Shown: piece after piece, positions 32,792 through 40,723 of the stretch | Numbering within the stretch: the first letter of the stretch is position 1 | How the letters are laid out: every line of letters starts with the position of its first letter | Assembly (NCBI RefSeq): GCF_048269565.1 | Contig: NZ_JBLXIK010000007.1 | Span: forward strand, 62,001 to 126,000 | Source: Maricaulis sp048269565 | Lineage (GTDB): Bacteria > Pseudomonadota > Alphaproteobacteria > Caulobacterales > Maricaulaceae | Length of the DNA: 64,000 nucleotides | Reading direction: 5' to 3' | Notes under the pieces: generated by a model | What the model saw: the letters and a program-made list of their open reading frames with translations, nothing else | Databases searched by the model: none | Told to the model about the DNA's origin: nothing | Program-made: the position numbers and the translations under genes

Positions 32792-33638
32792 AGAACCGCC
32801 CCGCCTGGAAATCGGCCACCGCCTGCTGCAGCTCCGCCTGCGTGTTCATCACGAAGGGGCCGTAGCGCGCGACCGGCTCATTGATCGGTTGACCGGCGGC
32901 GAGGATGAAGCTTGCGCCTTCGGTGCCGGTCGTCAGTTCCACGGCATCGCCATCGCTCAACACGGCCAGGTCGGGTGCCTTCACGGTCTCTGTGCCGGCG
33001 GAAACCTCACCCTTGTAGACTGCGATGAAGACGGTATGCCCGGCGGGAACAACCTCGTTGAAGCGGGCACCCGGCTCGAGCGTCACGTCAAGCAGGAGCG
33101 GTTTGGTCGCGATCTGTTCAACCGGGCCGGTGATGCCGCTGGCGCTGGAGCCGGCGAGGACGCGCACGCGGCCGCCTTCGCGCGTTTCGACCGGGATCTG
33201 GCCGGCCTCGAATTCCTGGTAGCGCGGCGCCGTCATCTTCTGTTTCGCGGGCAGATTGACCCAGAGCTGGAAGCCCCACATGCGGCCTTCATCCTGTTCG
33301 GGCATCTCGGAATGGACGATGCCACGCCCGGCGGTCATCCACTGGATGCCGCCCGGTCCGATCACGCCCTTGTGGCCCTTGTTGTCGCCATGGCGCATGC
33401 GGCCGTCGAGCATGATGGTGACGGTCTCGAAGCCGCGATGCGGATGGCTCGGGAAGCCGGCGATATAATCATCGCGATTGTCGGAGCGGAACTGGTCGAG
33501 CATCAGGAAAGGGTCGAGATCATTCAGTCCCTGATGGCCGAGCATGCGTGTCAGTTTGACCCCCGCGCCGTCGGAGGTCGGCATGCCGCGCGAAATCTGG
33601 CTGATCGTGCGTGCCCGGGTCTTTGTGGTCGTCGGCAT
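32790..33638 (-). CDS. Pirin family protein
   Basis: 282 aa bicupin. The metal site is seen in FPSHPHRGFETVTIMLDGRM (two His), followed by GGIQWMTAGRGIVHSEMPEQ (His and Glu). The RmlC-like C-terminal cupin is also present (VPAGHTVFIAVYKGEV). Bacterial pirins are iron or copper proteins, some with quercetinase activity and some acting on metabolic enzymes; the role here is not shown. Convergent with def in the inferred ancestral order. Confidence 0.9.
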   Translation of the reverse strand: MPTTTKTRARTISQISRGMPTSDGAGVKLTRMLGHQGLNDLDPFLMLDQFRSDNRDDYIAGFPSHPHRGFETVTIMLDGRMRHGDNKGHKGVIGPGGIQWMTAGRGIVHSEMPEQDEGRMWGFQLWVNLPAKQKMTAPRYQEFEAGQIPVETREGGRVRVLAGSSASGITGPVEQIATKPLLLDVTLEPGARFNEVVPAGHTVFIAVYKGEVSAGTETVKAPDLAVLSDGDAVELTTGTEGASFILAAGQPINEPVARYGPFVMNTQAELQQAVADFQAGRF

Positions 33639-33805
33639 GAAGTGCTCCTGCGCGCTGGCTCGAGACGAAAATAGCCCTTTGCCGGAGCCAAAACAGCGCC
33701 CGGCGCGAAAAGCATTCTTTCCCCTGTGGACAGGATCAGTTGTTGCTTGACCCGGTGGGGCGGGCGCGGGATCGTTCGCGGAACAATTTCAAGGGGATTG
33801 CCGTG

Positions 33806-34387
33806 ATGAAACTGATCCATGCCAGCGCCGCGCTCGGCCTTATGAGCCTGGCTGCCTGCAGTGCGCCGACAGAGGCACCCGCCGATGACGACCTGCTCGC
33901 CTCGCTGTCGCAATATTGTGGCCAGGCCTTCGAGGGGGCGGTCACCAGCGACGATCCGCGCGATGCCGACTGGGCGTCGGAAGTGCTGACGATCCATTTC
34001 CGTGAATGCAGCGATGACGAGGTCCGCATCCCGCTGCATGTCGGCGAGAATCGCTCGCGCACCTGGATCATCAGCCGTCAGGGCGACGGGCTGCGCCTGC
34101 AGCATGATCACCGCCATGAAGACGGCAGCGAGGACGCGGTGACCATGTATGGCGGTTCCACCACCACGCCGCCGGCCGATGGCCGCGCCGAATTCCCCGC
34201 CGACCAGTTCTCGAAAGACCTGTTCGAGCGCGAGGGGCTCGCCGTCTCGGTGACCAATGTCTGGACGCTTGCGCTGACCGATACCGCGCTGACCTATGCG
34301 CTCGATCGTCCGGAGCGCCATTTCGAAGTCAGCTTCGATATGACCCGTCCGGTCGAGGTGCCACCGGCACCCTGGGGCGCCGAGTAG
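33806..34387 (+). CDS. Hypothetical lipoprotein
   Basis: 193 aa. The signal MKLIHASAALGLMSLAAC ends in a lipobox LAAC, giving a lipid-anchored Cys at residue 18. The mature protein has a possible disulphide pair (QYCGQAF and FRECSDDEV) and a beta-rich body (RIPLHVGENRSRTWIISRQG, LRLQHDHRHEDGSEDAVTMY). No family recognised. The ATG at 33806 has AGGGG upstream. A long hairpin follows the stop. Confidence 0.75.
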   Translation: MKLIHASAALGLMSLAACSAPTEAPADDDLLASLSQYCGQAFEGAVTSDDPRDADWASEVLTIHFRECSDDEVRIPLHVGENRSRTWIISRQGDGLRLQHDHRHEDGSEDAVTMYGGSTTTPPADGRAEFPADQFSKDLFEREGLAVSVTNVWTLALTDTALTYALDRPERHFEVSFDMTRPVEVPPAPWGAE

Positions 34388-34430
34388 TCAGACGGGAGCC
34401 TGTCCCGCCCGGGCAGGCTCCGTCGTCTGA
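34388..34430. terminator. Hairpin between convergent lipoprotein genes
   Basis: An imperfect inverted repeat with core GGAGCCTGTCC/GGGCAGGCTCC extends outward to TCAGACG/CGTCTGA-like ends. There is no U-run, but its place between two convergent stops fits a shared transcript-end structure. Confidence 0.45.
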
Positions 34431-34433
34431 CGA

Positions 34434-34799
34434 TCAGCTGCCGTCCGCTGCGCAGGCGCCATCATGTGTCGCGCTGACGCCAGCGGCGGCCGCGGTGCAG
34501 GCATTGCCATAGGTCTGGCCATCGCAGCCACAGACGGGGCGATATTCGCGCGTGCAGGCCTGTGGCCGGGGCGTGCAGATGCCGGTCTGGTCCGCGGCGC
34601 CGCATTGCGCGCTTGGCTCATAGCGGCAATAGGCGCCCGCGTCGGCGCAGCCGGTGCCCATCATGCCGCCGCACATGCCGCCGATTTCCGACATCGGGCG
34701 CGAATCGGCAGGCTGCCCGTCCGGGACACTCGCCGCGCAGGCGCCCAGCGCCAAGAGTCCGGAAACGAGGGTGATGAGTATGCCGGGGGTTCGTGCCAT
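34434..34799 (-). CDS. Lipoprotein with Kazal-type serine protease inhibitor domain
   Basis: 121 aa. The signal MARTPGILITLVSGLLALGAC ends in a lipobox (LGAC). The mature protein is cysteine-rich. A first cluster (MCGGMMGTGCADAGAYCRYE) resembles the short Cys-rich segment found before bacterial Kazal domains. The Kazal core is ACTREYRPVCGCDGQTYGNA with a final C after THDGA, matching the C-x(n)-PVCG-DG-TY-N-C pattern. It would sit on the outer membrane and could block proteases; the target is unknown. Convergent with the lipoprotein at 33806. Confidence 0.83.
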   Translation of the reverse strand: MARTPGILITLVSGLLALGACAASVPDGQPADSRPMSEIGGMCGGMMGTGCADAGAYCRYEPSAQCGAADQTGICTPRPQACTREYRPVCGCDGQTYGNACTAAAAGVSATHDGACAADGS

Positions 34800-34885
34800 G
34801 GTGTCGCTCCTGCTTGGTGGTCAGACTGTATCACCGTTATGACGGCGGGGAGACCGCAATTGAAACCACAGGACCTGACCCCGGC

Positions 34886-35818
34886 ATGAACCTCCGCCTC
34901 GCCTTCATGGGAACACCCGATTTCGCCGTCCGCTCGCTTGCCGAGATCGCCGCCGCTGGCCACGAGATCGTGCGCGTCTACACCCAGCCACCGCGCAAGC
35001 GCGGCCGCGGCCAGTCGGAGCAGAAAACGCCGGTGCACCAGCTGGCCGAAGTGTTGGGCATTCCGGTCTCCACTCCTCACAGCTTCAAGGATGAGGCGGT
35101 GCTCGAGGAATTCGAGGCGCTCGACCTTGATGCCGCCATTGTCGTCGCCTACGGGCAAATCCTGCCACAGCGCGCGCTCGATGCAGCGCGCTTGGGCTGT
35201 CTCAACCTGCACGGATCCTTGCTGCCGCGCTGGCGCGGCGCGGCACCGATCCAGCGCGCCATCATGGCCGGTGATCGCGAGACCGGCGTCCAGATCCAGC
35301 AGATGGAAGCCGGGCTCGATACCGGCCCGATCCTGCTGTCGGAAACCGTCGCCATCAGCGAGACCGACACCGCGGCCAGCCTGCATGACAAGCTGATGGA
35401 TGTCGGCGCCCTGATGTGGCCGCGCGCCCTGGCGGCGCTTGAACGCGGGTCCTTGCAGGCGGTGCCGCAATCGGATGAGGGCGTCACCTACGCCAGAAAG
35501 ATCACGCCGGAAGAGGCGCGCATCGACTGGTCGCGCCCCGCCGCCGAACTGTCGCCGCATATTCGCGGGCTTTCGCCTTTTCCGGGCGCCTGGTTCGAGC
35601 TGGCGACCGAGAAGGGGCCTGTGCGGGTCAAGGTTTTGCTGGCGACGGCCGAGGCGGGCGAGGGCAAGCCGGGCACGGCGCTCGATGATGAGCTGTTGAT
35701 CGCTTGCGGCTCCGGCGCCCTGCGGCTGATGCGGCTGCAGCGTGAGGGCAAGGGCGCGATGAAGGCGGAGGACTTCCTGCGCGGCACATCGGTGCCGGCC
35801 GGAACGGTGCTGGGCTGA
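34886..35818 (+). CDS. fmt: Methionyl-tRNA formyltransferase
   Basis: 310 aa. It formylates initiator Met-tRNA with 10-formyl-tetrahydrofolate. The formyltransferase domain shows RLAFMGTPDFAVRSL, VVAYGQILPQRALDAARLGC, LNLHGSLLPRWRGAAPIQRA (catalytic Asn/His region) and ETGVQIQQMEAGLDTGPIL. The C-terminal OB-like domain has the usual GLSPFPGAW. Its stop overlaps truA as TGATG. It is functionally paired with def, from which it is now separated by pirin, two lipoproteins and the DUF488 insert. Confidence 0.95.
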   Translation: MNLRLAFMGTPDFAVRSLAEIAAAGHEIVRVYTQPPRKRGRGQSEQKTPVHQLAEVLGIPVSTPHSFKDEAVLEEFEALDLDAAIVVAYGQILPQRALDAARLGCLNLHGSLLPRWRGAAPIQRAIMAGDRETGVQIQQMEAGLDTGPILLSETVAISETDTAASLHDKLMDVGALMWPRALAALERGSLQAVPQSDEGVTYARKITPEEARIDWSRPAAELSPHIRGLSPFPGAWFELATEKGPVRVKVLLATAEAGEGKPGTALDDELLIACGSGALRLMRLQREGKGAMKAEDFLRGTSVPAGTVLG

Positions 35819-36561
35819 TGCCGCGCTACAAGCTCACCCTGGAATATGACGGCACGCTGTTTTACGGCTGGCAATGGCAGGATCACGGGCCCTCCGTGCA
35901 GGGCTCGCTGCAGCGCGCCGCGCAGGCGCTCAATGGCGCTCCGGTGATCGTCCAGGGCGCCGGGCGCACCGATAGCGGTGTGCACGCGCTGGGGCAGGTG
36001 GCGCATCTCGACCTCGACAAGGACCTGCGCTGTGACCGGGTGCGCGATGCGCTCAACCACCATCTCCGCCCCGATCCGATCGCCGTGCTCGAGGCCGAAA
36101 AAGTCACCGAGGACTTTCATGCCCGTTTCTCGGCCACCAAGCGGCATTATCTCTATCGCCTGATCGACCGCCGCGCCCCGCTGACCCTCGACAAGGGCCA
36201 GATCTGGCGCGTGCCGCAAGCTCTCGACAGCGATGCCATGCATGCCGCCGCGCAGATGCTGGTCGGCAGCCATGATTTTTCCACCTTCCGCGACGCGCAA
36301 TGCCAGTCGGAAAGCCCGGTCAAGACGCTCGACGAGATCCGCGTCTCGCGCATTGGCGAGGAGGTGCAGCTGACCTGCTCGGCGCGCTCCTTCCTGCACC
36401 GCCAGGTACGCTCCTTTGTCGGATCGCTGGTCGAGGTCGGGGTCGGCAAATGGTCGCTGCGCGATTTCAAGGCGGCGCTTGACGCCGCCGACCGGAGGCG
36501 CTGCGGTCCGGTGGCGCCGTCCGACGGGCTCTATCTGGTGGCGGTGGATTATCCGGACTGA
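35818..36561 (+). CDS. truA: tRNA pseudouridine(38-40) synthase TruA
   Basis: 247 aa. It modifies U38-U40 in the tRNA anticodon arm. Motifs: MPRYKLTLEYDGTLFYGWQW, GAGRTDSGVHALGQVAHLDL with the catalytic Asp, FSATKRHYLYRLI, HDFSTFRDAQCQSESPVKTL and FLHRQVRSFVGSLVEVGVGK. It is translationally coupled to fmt by a 1-nt overlap. Confidence 0.95.
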   Translation: MPRYKLTLEYDGTLFYGWQWQDHGPSVQGSLQRAAQALNGAPVIVQGAGRTDSGVHALGQVAHLDLDKDLRCDRVRDALNHHLRPDPIAVLEAEKVTEDFHARFSATKRHYLYRLIDRRAPLTLDKGQIWRVPQALDSDAMHAAAQMLVGSHDFSTFRDAQCQSESPVKTLDEIRVSRIGEEVQLTCSARSFLHRQVRSFVGSLVEVGVGKWSLRDFKAALDAADRRRCGPVAPSDGLYLVAVDYPD

Positions 36562-36570
36562 GACGCGTGT

Positions 36571-37155
36571 CTACAGCGCGTCCGGGATGGCGGGCGTCAT
36601 CGCCAGCGAGATCAGGATCACCATGATTTTCGCCGCCAGGATCGGTATTGCGGCCGCAGCCGCCGAGGTGATGGTCGGGGCGCCCAGCGCAATATAGGCG
36701 ATGCGCCAGTGCACCAGGATGCGCAGATAGCCATACAGGCCGACGAGGATGCCGAGCAGCTGCAGATTGATCAGCCCGGCGAGGAAGAGTGTCCAGATGC
36801 CCGCCTGCACGGCGAACAGCAGGATCGAGCTCCAATTGTGCAGCACCACCCAGGCAGCCCAGCGCCCGCGCAGGCCGAGAATGCTGACGGCGAGCGAGGC
36901 TGCGAGCGGGAAAATCACCCAGGACAGCGAATAGACCAGGAAGTCTTCCAGCCCGTAGCCGCGCTCGCCGCCGGAGCCGTGCCAGGCGCTCAGCAGGATC
37001 AGCGCCACCAGCGGCAGGGCGAAGATCGCGGCCGAAAACGAGTGCCAGAGCCCGCCCATCGAGGTGTCGAAATTCTCTTCCCAGCCATCCTTGAAGGTCA
37101 GGATGCGCCAGCAACCCTGCACCGCAAGCCAGGCCTCCGCGACCAGCCTGATCAT
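36571..37155 (-). CDS. Conserved-looking integral membrane protein, unknown function
   Basis: 194 aa with about five hydrophobic segments (FSAAIFALPLVALILLSAWH, FLVYSLSWVIFPLAASLAVS, LLFAVQAGIWTLFLAGLINL, LLGILVGLYGYLRILV, and a C-terminal AAAAIPILAAKIMVILISLA). No family is recognised with confidence. The start at 37155 overlaps the dapE stop as ATGA, so it is co-translated with dapE and probably shares its promoter. Confidence 0.75.
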   Translation of the reverse strand: MIRLVAEAWLAVQGCWRILTFKDGWEENFDTSMGGLWHSFSAAIFALPLVALILLSAWHGSGGERGYGLEDFLVYSLSWVIFPLAASLAVSILGLRGRWAAWVVLHNWSSILLFAVQAGIWTLFLAGLINLQLLGILVGLYGYLRILVHWRIAYIALGAPTITSAAAAAIPILAAKIMVILISLAMTPAIPDAL

Positions 37156-38318
37156 GCCGGGGTGTCCGTGAAATAGGCTGACAGGATGCGGGTATAGATG
37201 CGGGTCAGCGTTTCCAGGTCGGCCAGAGGCACGCATTCATCGATCTTGTGCATGCTGGCACCGACCAGGCCGAATTCGGCGACGGGGCCATATTTGTGGA
37301 TGAAGCGGGCATCGCTGGTGCCGCCGCCGGTGGTGAGCGCGGCGCGGCGGCCGGTCTCGGCCTCGATGGCGTCCTGCAGCAAGGTCGTGAATGCACCGGC
37401 CGGGGTCAGGAAGGCCTCGCCGGTGACATGGATATCGCACACCACTTCGCCATCAAACGTCAGCGCCACCAGCGCCGCCTCGTCCTCGATCCAGCGGCTC
37501 AGCTCATCGCCGGTATGGGCGATATTGAAGCGGATATTGAAGCGCGCCTCGGCCTGGCCGGGAATGACATTGGTGGTCGGATTGCCGACATCAATACTGG
37601 TGACTTCCAGATTGGAGGGCTGGAAATTCTCGGCGCCGTCATCGAGCAGGCGTGCGGTGAGGCGGCCGAGCAGGGTGAGCAGGGGCGGGATCGGGTTTTC
37701 CGCGCGTTCCGGATAGGCGACATGGCCCTGACGGCCGGTGATTGTGATCTGGCAATTGAGACTGCCGCGCCGGCCCGACTTGATCGTCTCGCCCATCGCG
37801 TTGGGATTGCTCGGCTCGCCGACCAGGCAGTGATCGAAGCGCTCGCCCTCGGCGGCGAGCTGTTCCAGCGCCGCCTTGGTGCCATGGATCGCCATGCCCT
37901 CTTCATCGCCGGTGATCAGGAAAGCGATTGAGCCGGCTGGCTCGCCCTGCTCGCCAAGCAAGCGCTGCACTGAAGCGACCATGGCGGCGATCGCGCCCTT
38001 CATGTCGGCCGCGCCGCGACCCCACAACATGCCGTCGATGGCCTCGGCAGCGAAGGGTGGGTGGGTCCATTTGGCGTCACCGCCGGCGGGCACGACATCG
38101 GTATGGCCGGCGAACATGAAACAGGGCGAGGCGGTGCCGCGGCGGGCATAGAGATTGTCGATCTCGCCGAAGGGCAGACGCCGGCAGGCAAAGCCGAGGC
38201 TTTCCAGTGCCTGTTGCAAGACATCCAGCGCGCCGGCATCGGCCGGTGTCACCGAGGGGCAACGGATCAGGCGCTGGGCCAGCGCGAGCGGATTGGAAAG
38301 ATCGGGATCAGTGTTCAT
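37152..38318 (-). CDS. dapE: Succinyl-diaminopimelate desuccinylase
   Basis: 388 aa, M20 metallopeptidase family. It frees L,L-diaminopimelate for lysine and peptidoglycan. Metal ligands appear in FMFAGHTDVVPAGG, WGRGAADMKGAIAAMV and LITGDEEGMAIHGTKA; the dimer domain has GRRGSLNCQITITGRQGHVA; the final His is in GASMHKIDECV. DapE-type features (PTTNVIPGQAEARFNIRF) separate it from other M20 enzymes. dapD lies 2.4 kb away on the same strand. Confidence 0.94.
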   Translation of the reverse strand: MNTDPDLSNPLALAQRLIRCPSVTPADAGALDVLQQALESLGFACRRLPFGEIDNLYARRGTASPCFMFAGHTDVVPAGGDAKWTHPPFAAEAIDGMLWGRGAADMKGAIAAMVASVQRLLGEQGEPAGSIAFLITGDEEGMAIHGTKAALEQLAAEGERFDHCLVGEPSNPNAMGETIKSGRRGSLNCQITITGRQGHVAYPERAENPIPPLLTLLGRLTARLLDDGAENFQPSNLEVTSIDVGNPTTNVIPGQAEARFNIRFNIAHTGDELSRWIEDEAALVALTFDGEVVCDIHVTGEAFLTPAGAFTTLLQDAIEAETGRRAALTTGGGTSDARFIHKYGPVAEFGLVGASMHKIDECVPLADLETLTRIYTRILSAYFTDTPA

Positions 38319-38368
38319 AATCGAAACATAGCCGGTTCGCCCGGCCGCGCCAGAACAAGGATGCAGCC

Positions 38369-38839
38369 ATGAGCAAGTTTGCCATCGAGGATGTCGCCGA
38401 GATTTCCAGATGCGGTTATCCCGCGCCGATGGATGAGCCCTGCCGAGGACGCCATACCCGCCGTCTTGGCGATGTGGCCGGCCTGACCCAGTTCGGCGTC
38501 AACCAGGTGCGGCTGGAGCCCGGCGCCTGGTCATCGCAGCGCCACTGGCACACGCATGAGGATGAATTCGTCCAGGTCATTTCCGGCGAAGTCACGCTGG
38601 TGATGGATGGCGGCGAGACAGTGATGCGACCCGGCGATTGCGCCGGCTTCCGTGCCGGCGTCGAGGACGGTCATCACCTCGTCAATCGCTCCGACAGCGA
38701 TTGCGTCTTCCTCGCCATCGGCACCCGCATCGACGCCGATGGCGCCGAATACCCCGATATCGACATGAGGGCGCTGCCGGAACGCTATGACCGTCCGGGC
38801 ACGGGCACTTTCGTCCACAAGGATGGGACACCCTATTGA
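38369..38839 (+). CDS. Cupin-domain protein
   Basis: 156 aa, single conserved barrel. Motif 1 is QRHWHTHEDEFVQVISGEVT (His, His, Glu) and motif 2 is MRPGDCAGFRAGVEDGHHLV (His), the full metal-binding set. The C-terminal tail YDRPGTGTFVHKDGTPY is typical of a group of uncharacterised alphaproteobacterial cupins. Substrate unknown. Divergent from dapE. Confidence 0.85.
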   Translation: MSKFAIEDVAEISRCGYPAPMDEPCRGRHTRRLGDVAGLTQFGVNQVRLEPGAWSSQRHWHTHEDEFVQVISGEVTLVMDGGETVMRPGDCAGFRAGVEDGHHLVNRSDSDCVFLAIGTRIDADGAEYPDIDMRALPERYDRPGTGTFVHKDGTPY

Positions 38840-38842
38840 GCC

Positions 38843-39199
38843 CTAGTGCGAGCGCCCGTGCGTCTCGCGATAGCGTTCCATCGAGATCGAAATCTTGAAG
38901 GTCTCGCGGTATTTGGGCGAGCCGACGGGGCGCGGCGGGTGCTGGGCCGTGAGGGCGAGGATGCGTTCCAGCGTGTCATGGGCGGCACCGCTCTGGCCGG
39001 CGCCGATATAGGCGTGCAGCTCGACCAGCGCGTCGGACAGCGGATCGCCGCCGCGGATGATGAAATAGGGCTCATTGGCATCGAGCCGCTTGAGGACATC
39101 GAATTCCGACGGGTTGTTGGCGGAGCCGTAGGGCGCGGCCGGATCGGCAGCATCCGGATTGGTCTTGGCTTTCACATCGCTCACGGCATTTTCCTTCAT
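38843..39199 (-). CDS. Hypothetical protein
   Basis: 118 aa, no family recognised. It is hydrophilic, with a flexible N-terminus (SDVKAKTNPDAADPAAPYGS) and a helical body (EFDVLKRLDANEPYFIIRGG, LVELHAYIGAGQSGAAHDTL). The ATG at 39199 lacks a good ribosome-binding site; a GTG at 39184 has AAGGA 7 nt upstream and may be the true start, giving 113 aa. It is convergent with the cupin gene. Confidence 0.68.
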   Translation of the reverse strand: MKENAVSDVKAKTNPDAADPAAPYGSANNPSEFDVLKRLDANEPYFIIRGGDPLSDALVELHAYIGAGQSGAAHDTLERILALTAQHPPRPVGSPKYRETFKISISMERYRETHGRSH

Positions 39200-39310
39200 G
39201 GTTCTTGTCTGGCGCGTATTGCATCAGATTCGAGGCCGGCGTGACAGGGGCTGATCAGCGCACTGGGCGGGTTTCTGGCTGTTGTCCCGGGAAAAGACTA
39301 GAAGACCGCC

Positions 39311-40555
39311 ATGACCGAACAATCTCCCAAACAAATCGCCATCATCGGTGGCGGACCCGCCGGCCTGATCGCCGCCGAACGCCTCAGCGCCCATGGCCAT
39401 GGCGTCACCGTCTATGAGCGCATGCCGACCCTGGGCCGCAAATTCCTGATGGCCGGACGCGGCGGGCTCAACCTGACCCATAGCGATGATCGCGACGCCT
39501 TCATGGCGCGCTATCGCGAGGCCTCCGGCTGGATGTCCTCCTGGCTGGAAGTCTTCACCCCGGCCGATCTGTGTGCCTGGGCCGAGAGCCTCGACCAGGC
39601 GACTTTCGTCGGCACCAGCGGCCGCGTCTTCCCGCAGGCGATGAAAGCCTCGCCGCTGCTGCGCGCCTGGATCGCCCGGCTGGAAGGGCAGGGCGTGCAG
39701 TTCCGGATGCGTCATCAATGGACCGGTTGGGGCCAGAACGGCGAATTGCTGTTCAACACGCCCGATGGCGATGTGGTCATCGACAAGCCGGATGCTGTCC
39801 TGCTGGCGCTTGGCGGCGCCAGCTGGCCCAAGCTGGGTTCCGATGGCGGCTGGGCCGAGTTGTTGCGCTCGCGCGGTGTCGAAGTCGAGGATCTCGCTGC
39901 CGCCAATTGCGGGGCGCAAATCGCCTGGAGCGAGATCATGAAATCGCGCTTCGCCGGCCAGCCGCTGAAGACGATCGCGATCAGCCTCAATGGCGAGACC
40001 GTGCGCGGCGAGGCGATGATCTCGGAATACGGCCTGGAAGGCGGCGCGGTCTATGCGCTCTCCACCCCGATCCGCAAGGCATTGGCGACCGGCTATCCGG
40101 TCACGGCGACGATTGATCTGCGTCCCAATCACAGGATTGCCGAGGTCACGGAGCGCATCGCCTCGGCGAAGAAAGGCCAGTCGCTGGCCAACACGCTGCG
40201 CAAGGCCGGCCTGTCACCGCAGGCGATCGGCCTGCTGCGCGAGAGCGGTAATCTGCCCACCGAACCGGCCGATCTCGCCCGCCGCATCAAGGCAACGCCG
40301 GTCACCATCACCGCCCAGACGGGTCTGGACCGCGCGATTTCCTCGGCCGGCGGCATTGCCCGCGACGGCCTCGATATCGGCCTGATGATCAAGGCCCTGC
40401 CCGGCGTCTTCGTCGCCGGCGAGATGATTGACTGGGAAGCGCCGACCGGCGGCTATCTGCTGCAGGCCTGTTTCTCGACCGGGGTTGCGGCCGCACGCGG
40501 GATCGAGGTCTGGATGGAGCTGCAGACGCAGCCGGAAGAAAGCGATGCCGAATAA
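39311..40555 (+). CDS. NAD(P)/FAD-dependent oxidoreductase, BaiN/HI0933-like (TIGR03862-type)
   Basis: 414 aa flavoprotein. The dinucleotide-binding motif is AIIGGGPAGLIAAERLSAHG. Family signatures are GRKFLMAGRGGLNLTHSDD, SGRVFPQAMKASPLLRAWI and the C-terminal GVFVAGEMIDWEAPTGGYLL with QACFSTGVAAARG. The family includes the bile-acid enzyme BaiN, but most members, including this subtype, have no known substrate. Confidence 0.87.
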   Translation: MTEQSPKQIAIIGGGPAGLIAAERLSAHGHGVTVYERMPTLGRKFLMAGRGGLNLTHSDDRDAFMARYREASGWMSSWLEVFTPADLCAWAESLDQATFVGTSGRVFPQAMKASPLLRAWIARLEGQGVQFRMRHQWTGWGQNGELLFNTPDGDVVIDKPDAVLLALGGASWPKLGSDGGWAELLRSRGVEVEDLAAANCGAQIAWSEIMKSRFAGQPLKTIAISLNGETVRGEAMISEYGLEGGAVYALSTPIRKALATGYPVTATIDLRPNHRIAEVTERIASAKKGQSLANTLRKAGLSPQAIGLLRESGNLPTEPADLARRIKATPVTITAQTGLDRAISSAGGIARDGLDIGLMIKALPGVFVAGEMIDWEAPTGGYLLQACFSTGVAAARGIEVWMELQTQPEESDAE

Positions 40556-40576
40556 TCGACCCTAAAGCCAGCCCAC

Positions 40577-40708
40577 CGCTTTCTTCCCCGCTTGCGGGGA
40601 AGTGGCCGCGCAGCGGCCGATGGGGCGGCGAAGCCGAAACCCCGCGCTGCCGCGCGGCCCCTCCACCGCTTCGCGGTCCCCCTCCCCGGTAAACCGGGGA
40701 GGAAAGCG
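40577..40708. repeat. Structured palindromic intergenic element (MITE-like)
   Basis: 132 nt between convergent genes, bounded by imperfect inverted ends CGCTTTCTTCCCC (40577-40589) and GGGGAGGAAAGCG (40696-40708), 12 of 13 matched. Inside are several hairpins: TTCCCCGC/GCGGGGAA, GGCCGC/GCGGCC, CCGCGC/GCGCGG, ACCGC/GCGGT, and CCTCCCCGGT/ACCGGGGAGG with an AA loop at 40681-40702. It has no coding capacity. It resembles the dispersed GC-rich palindromic repeats common in alphaproteobacterial genomes; copy number cannot be judged from this window. Confidence 0.65.
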
Positions 40709-40723
40709 TTTGGCCAGGCGAAA

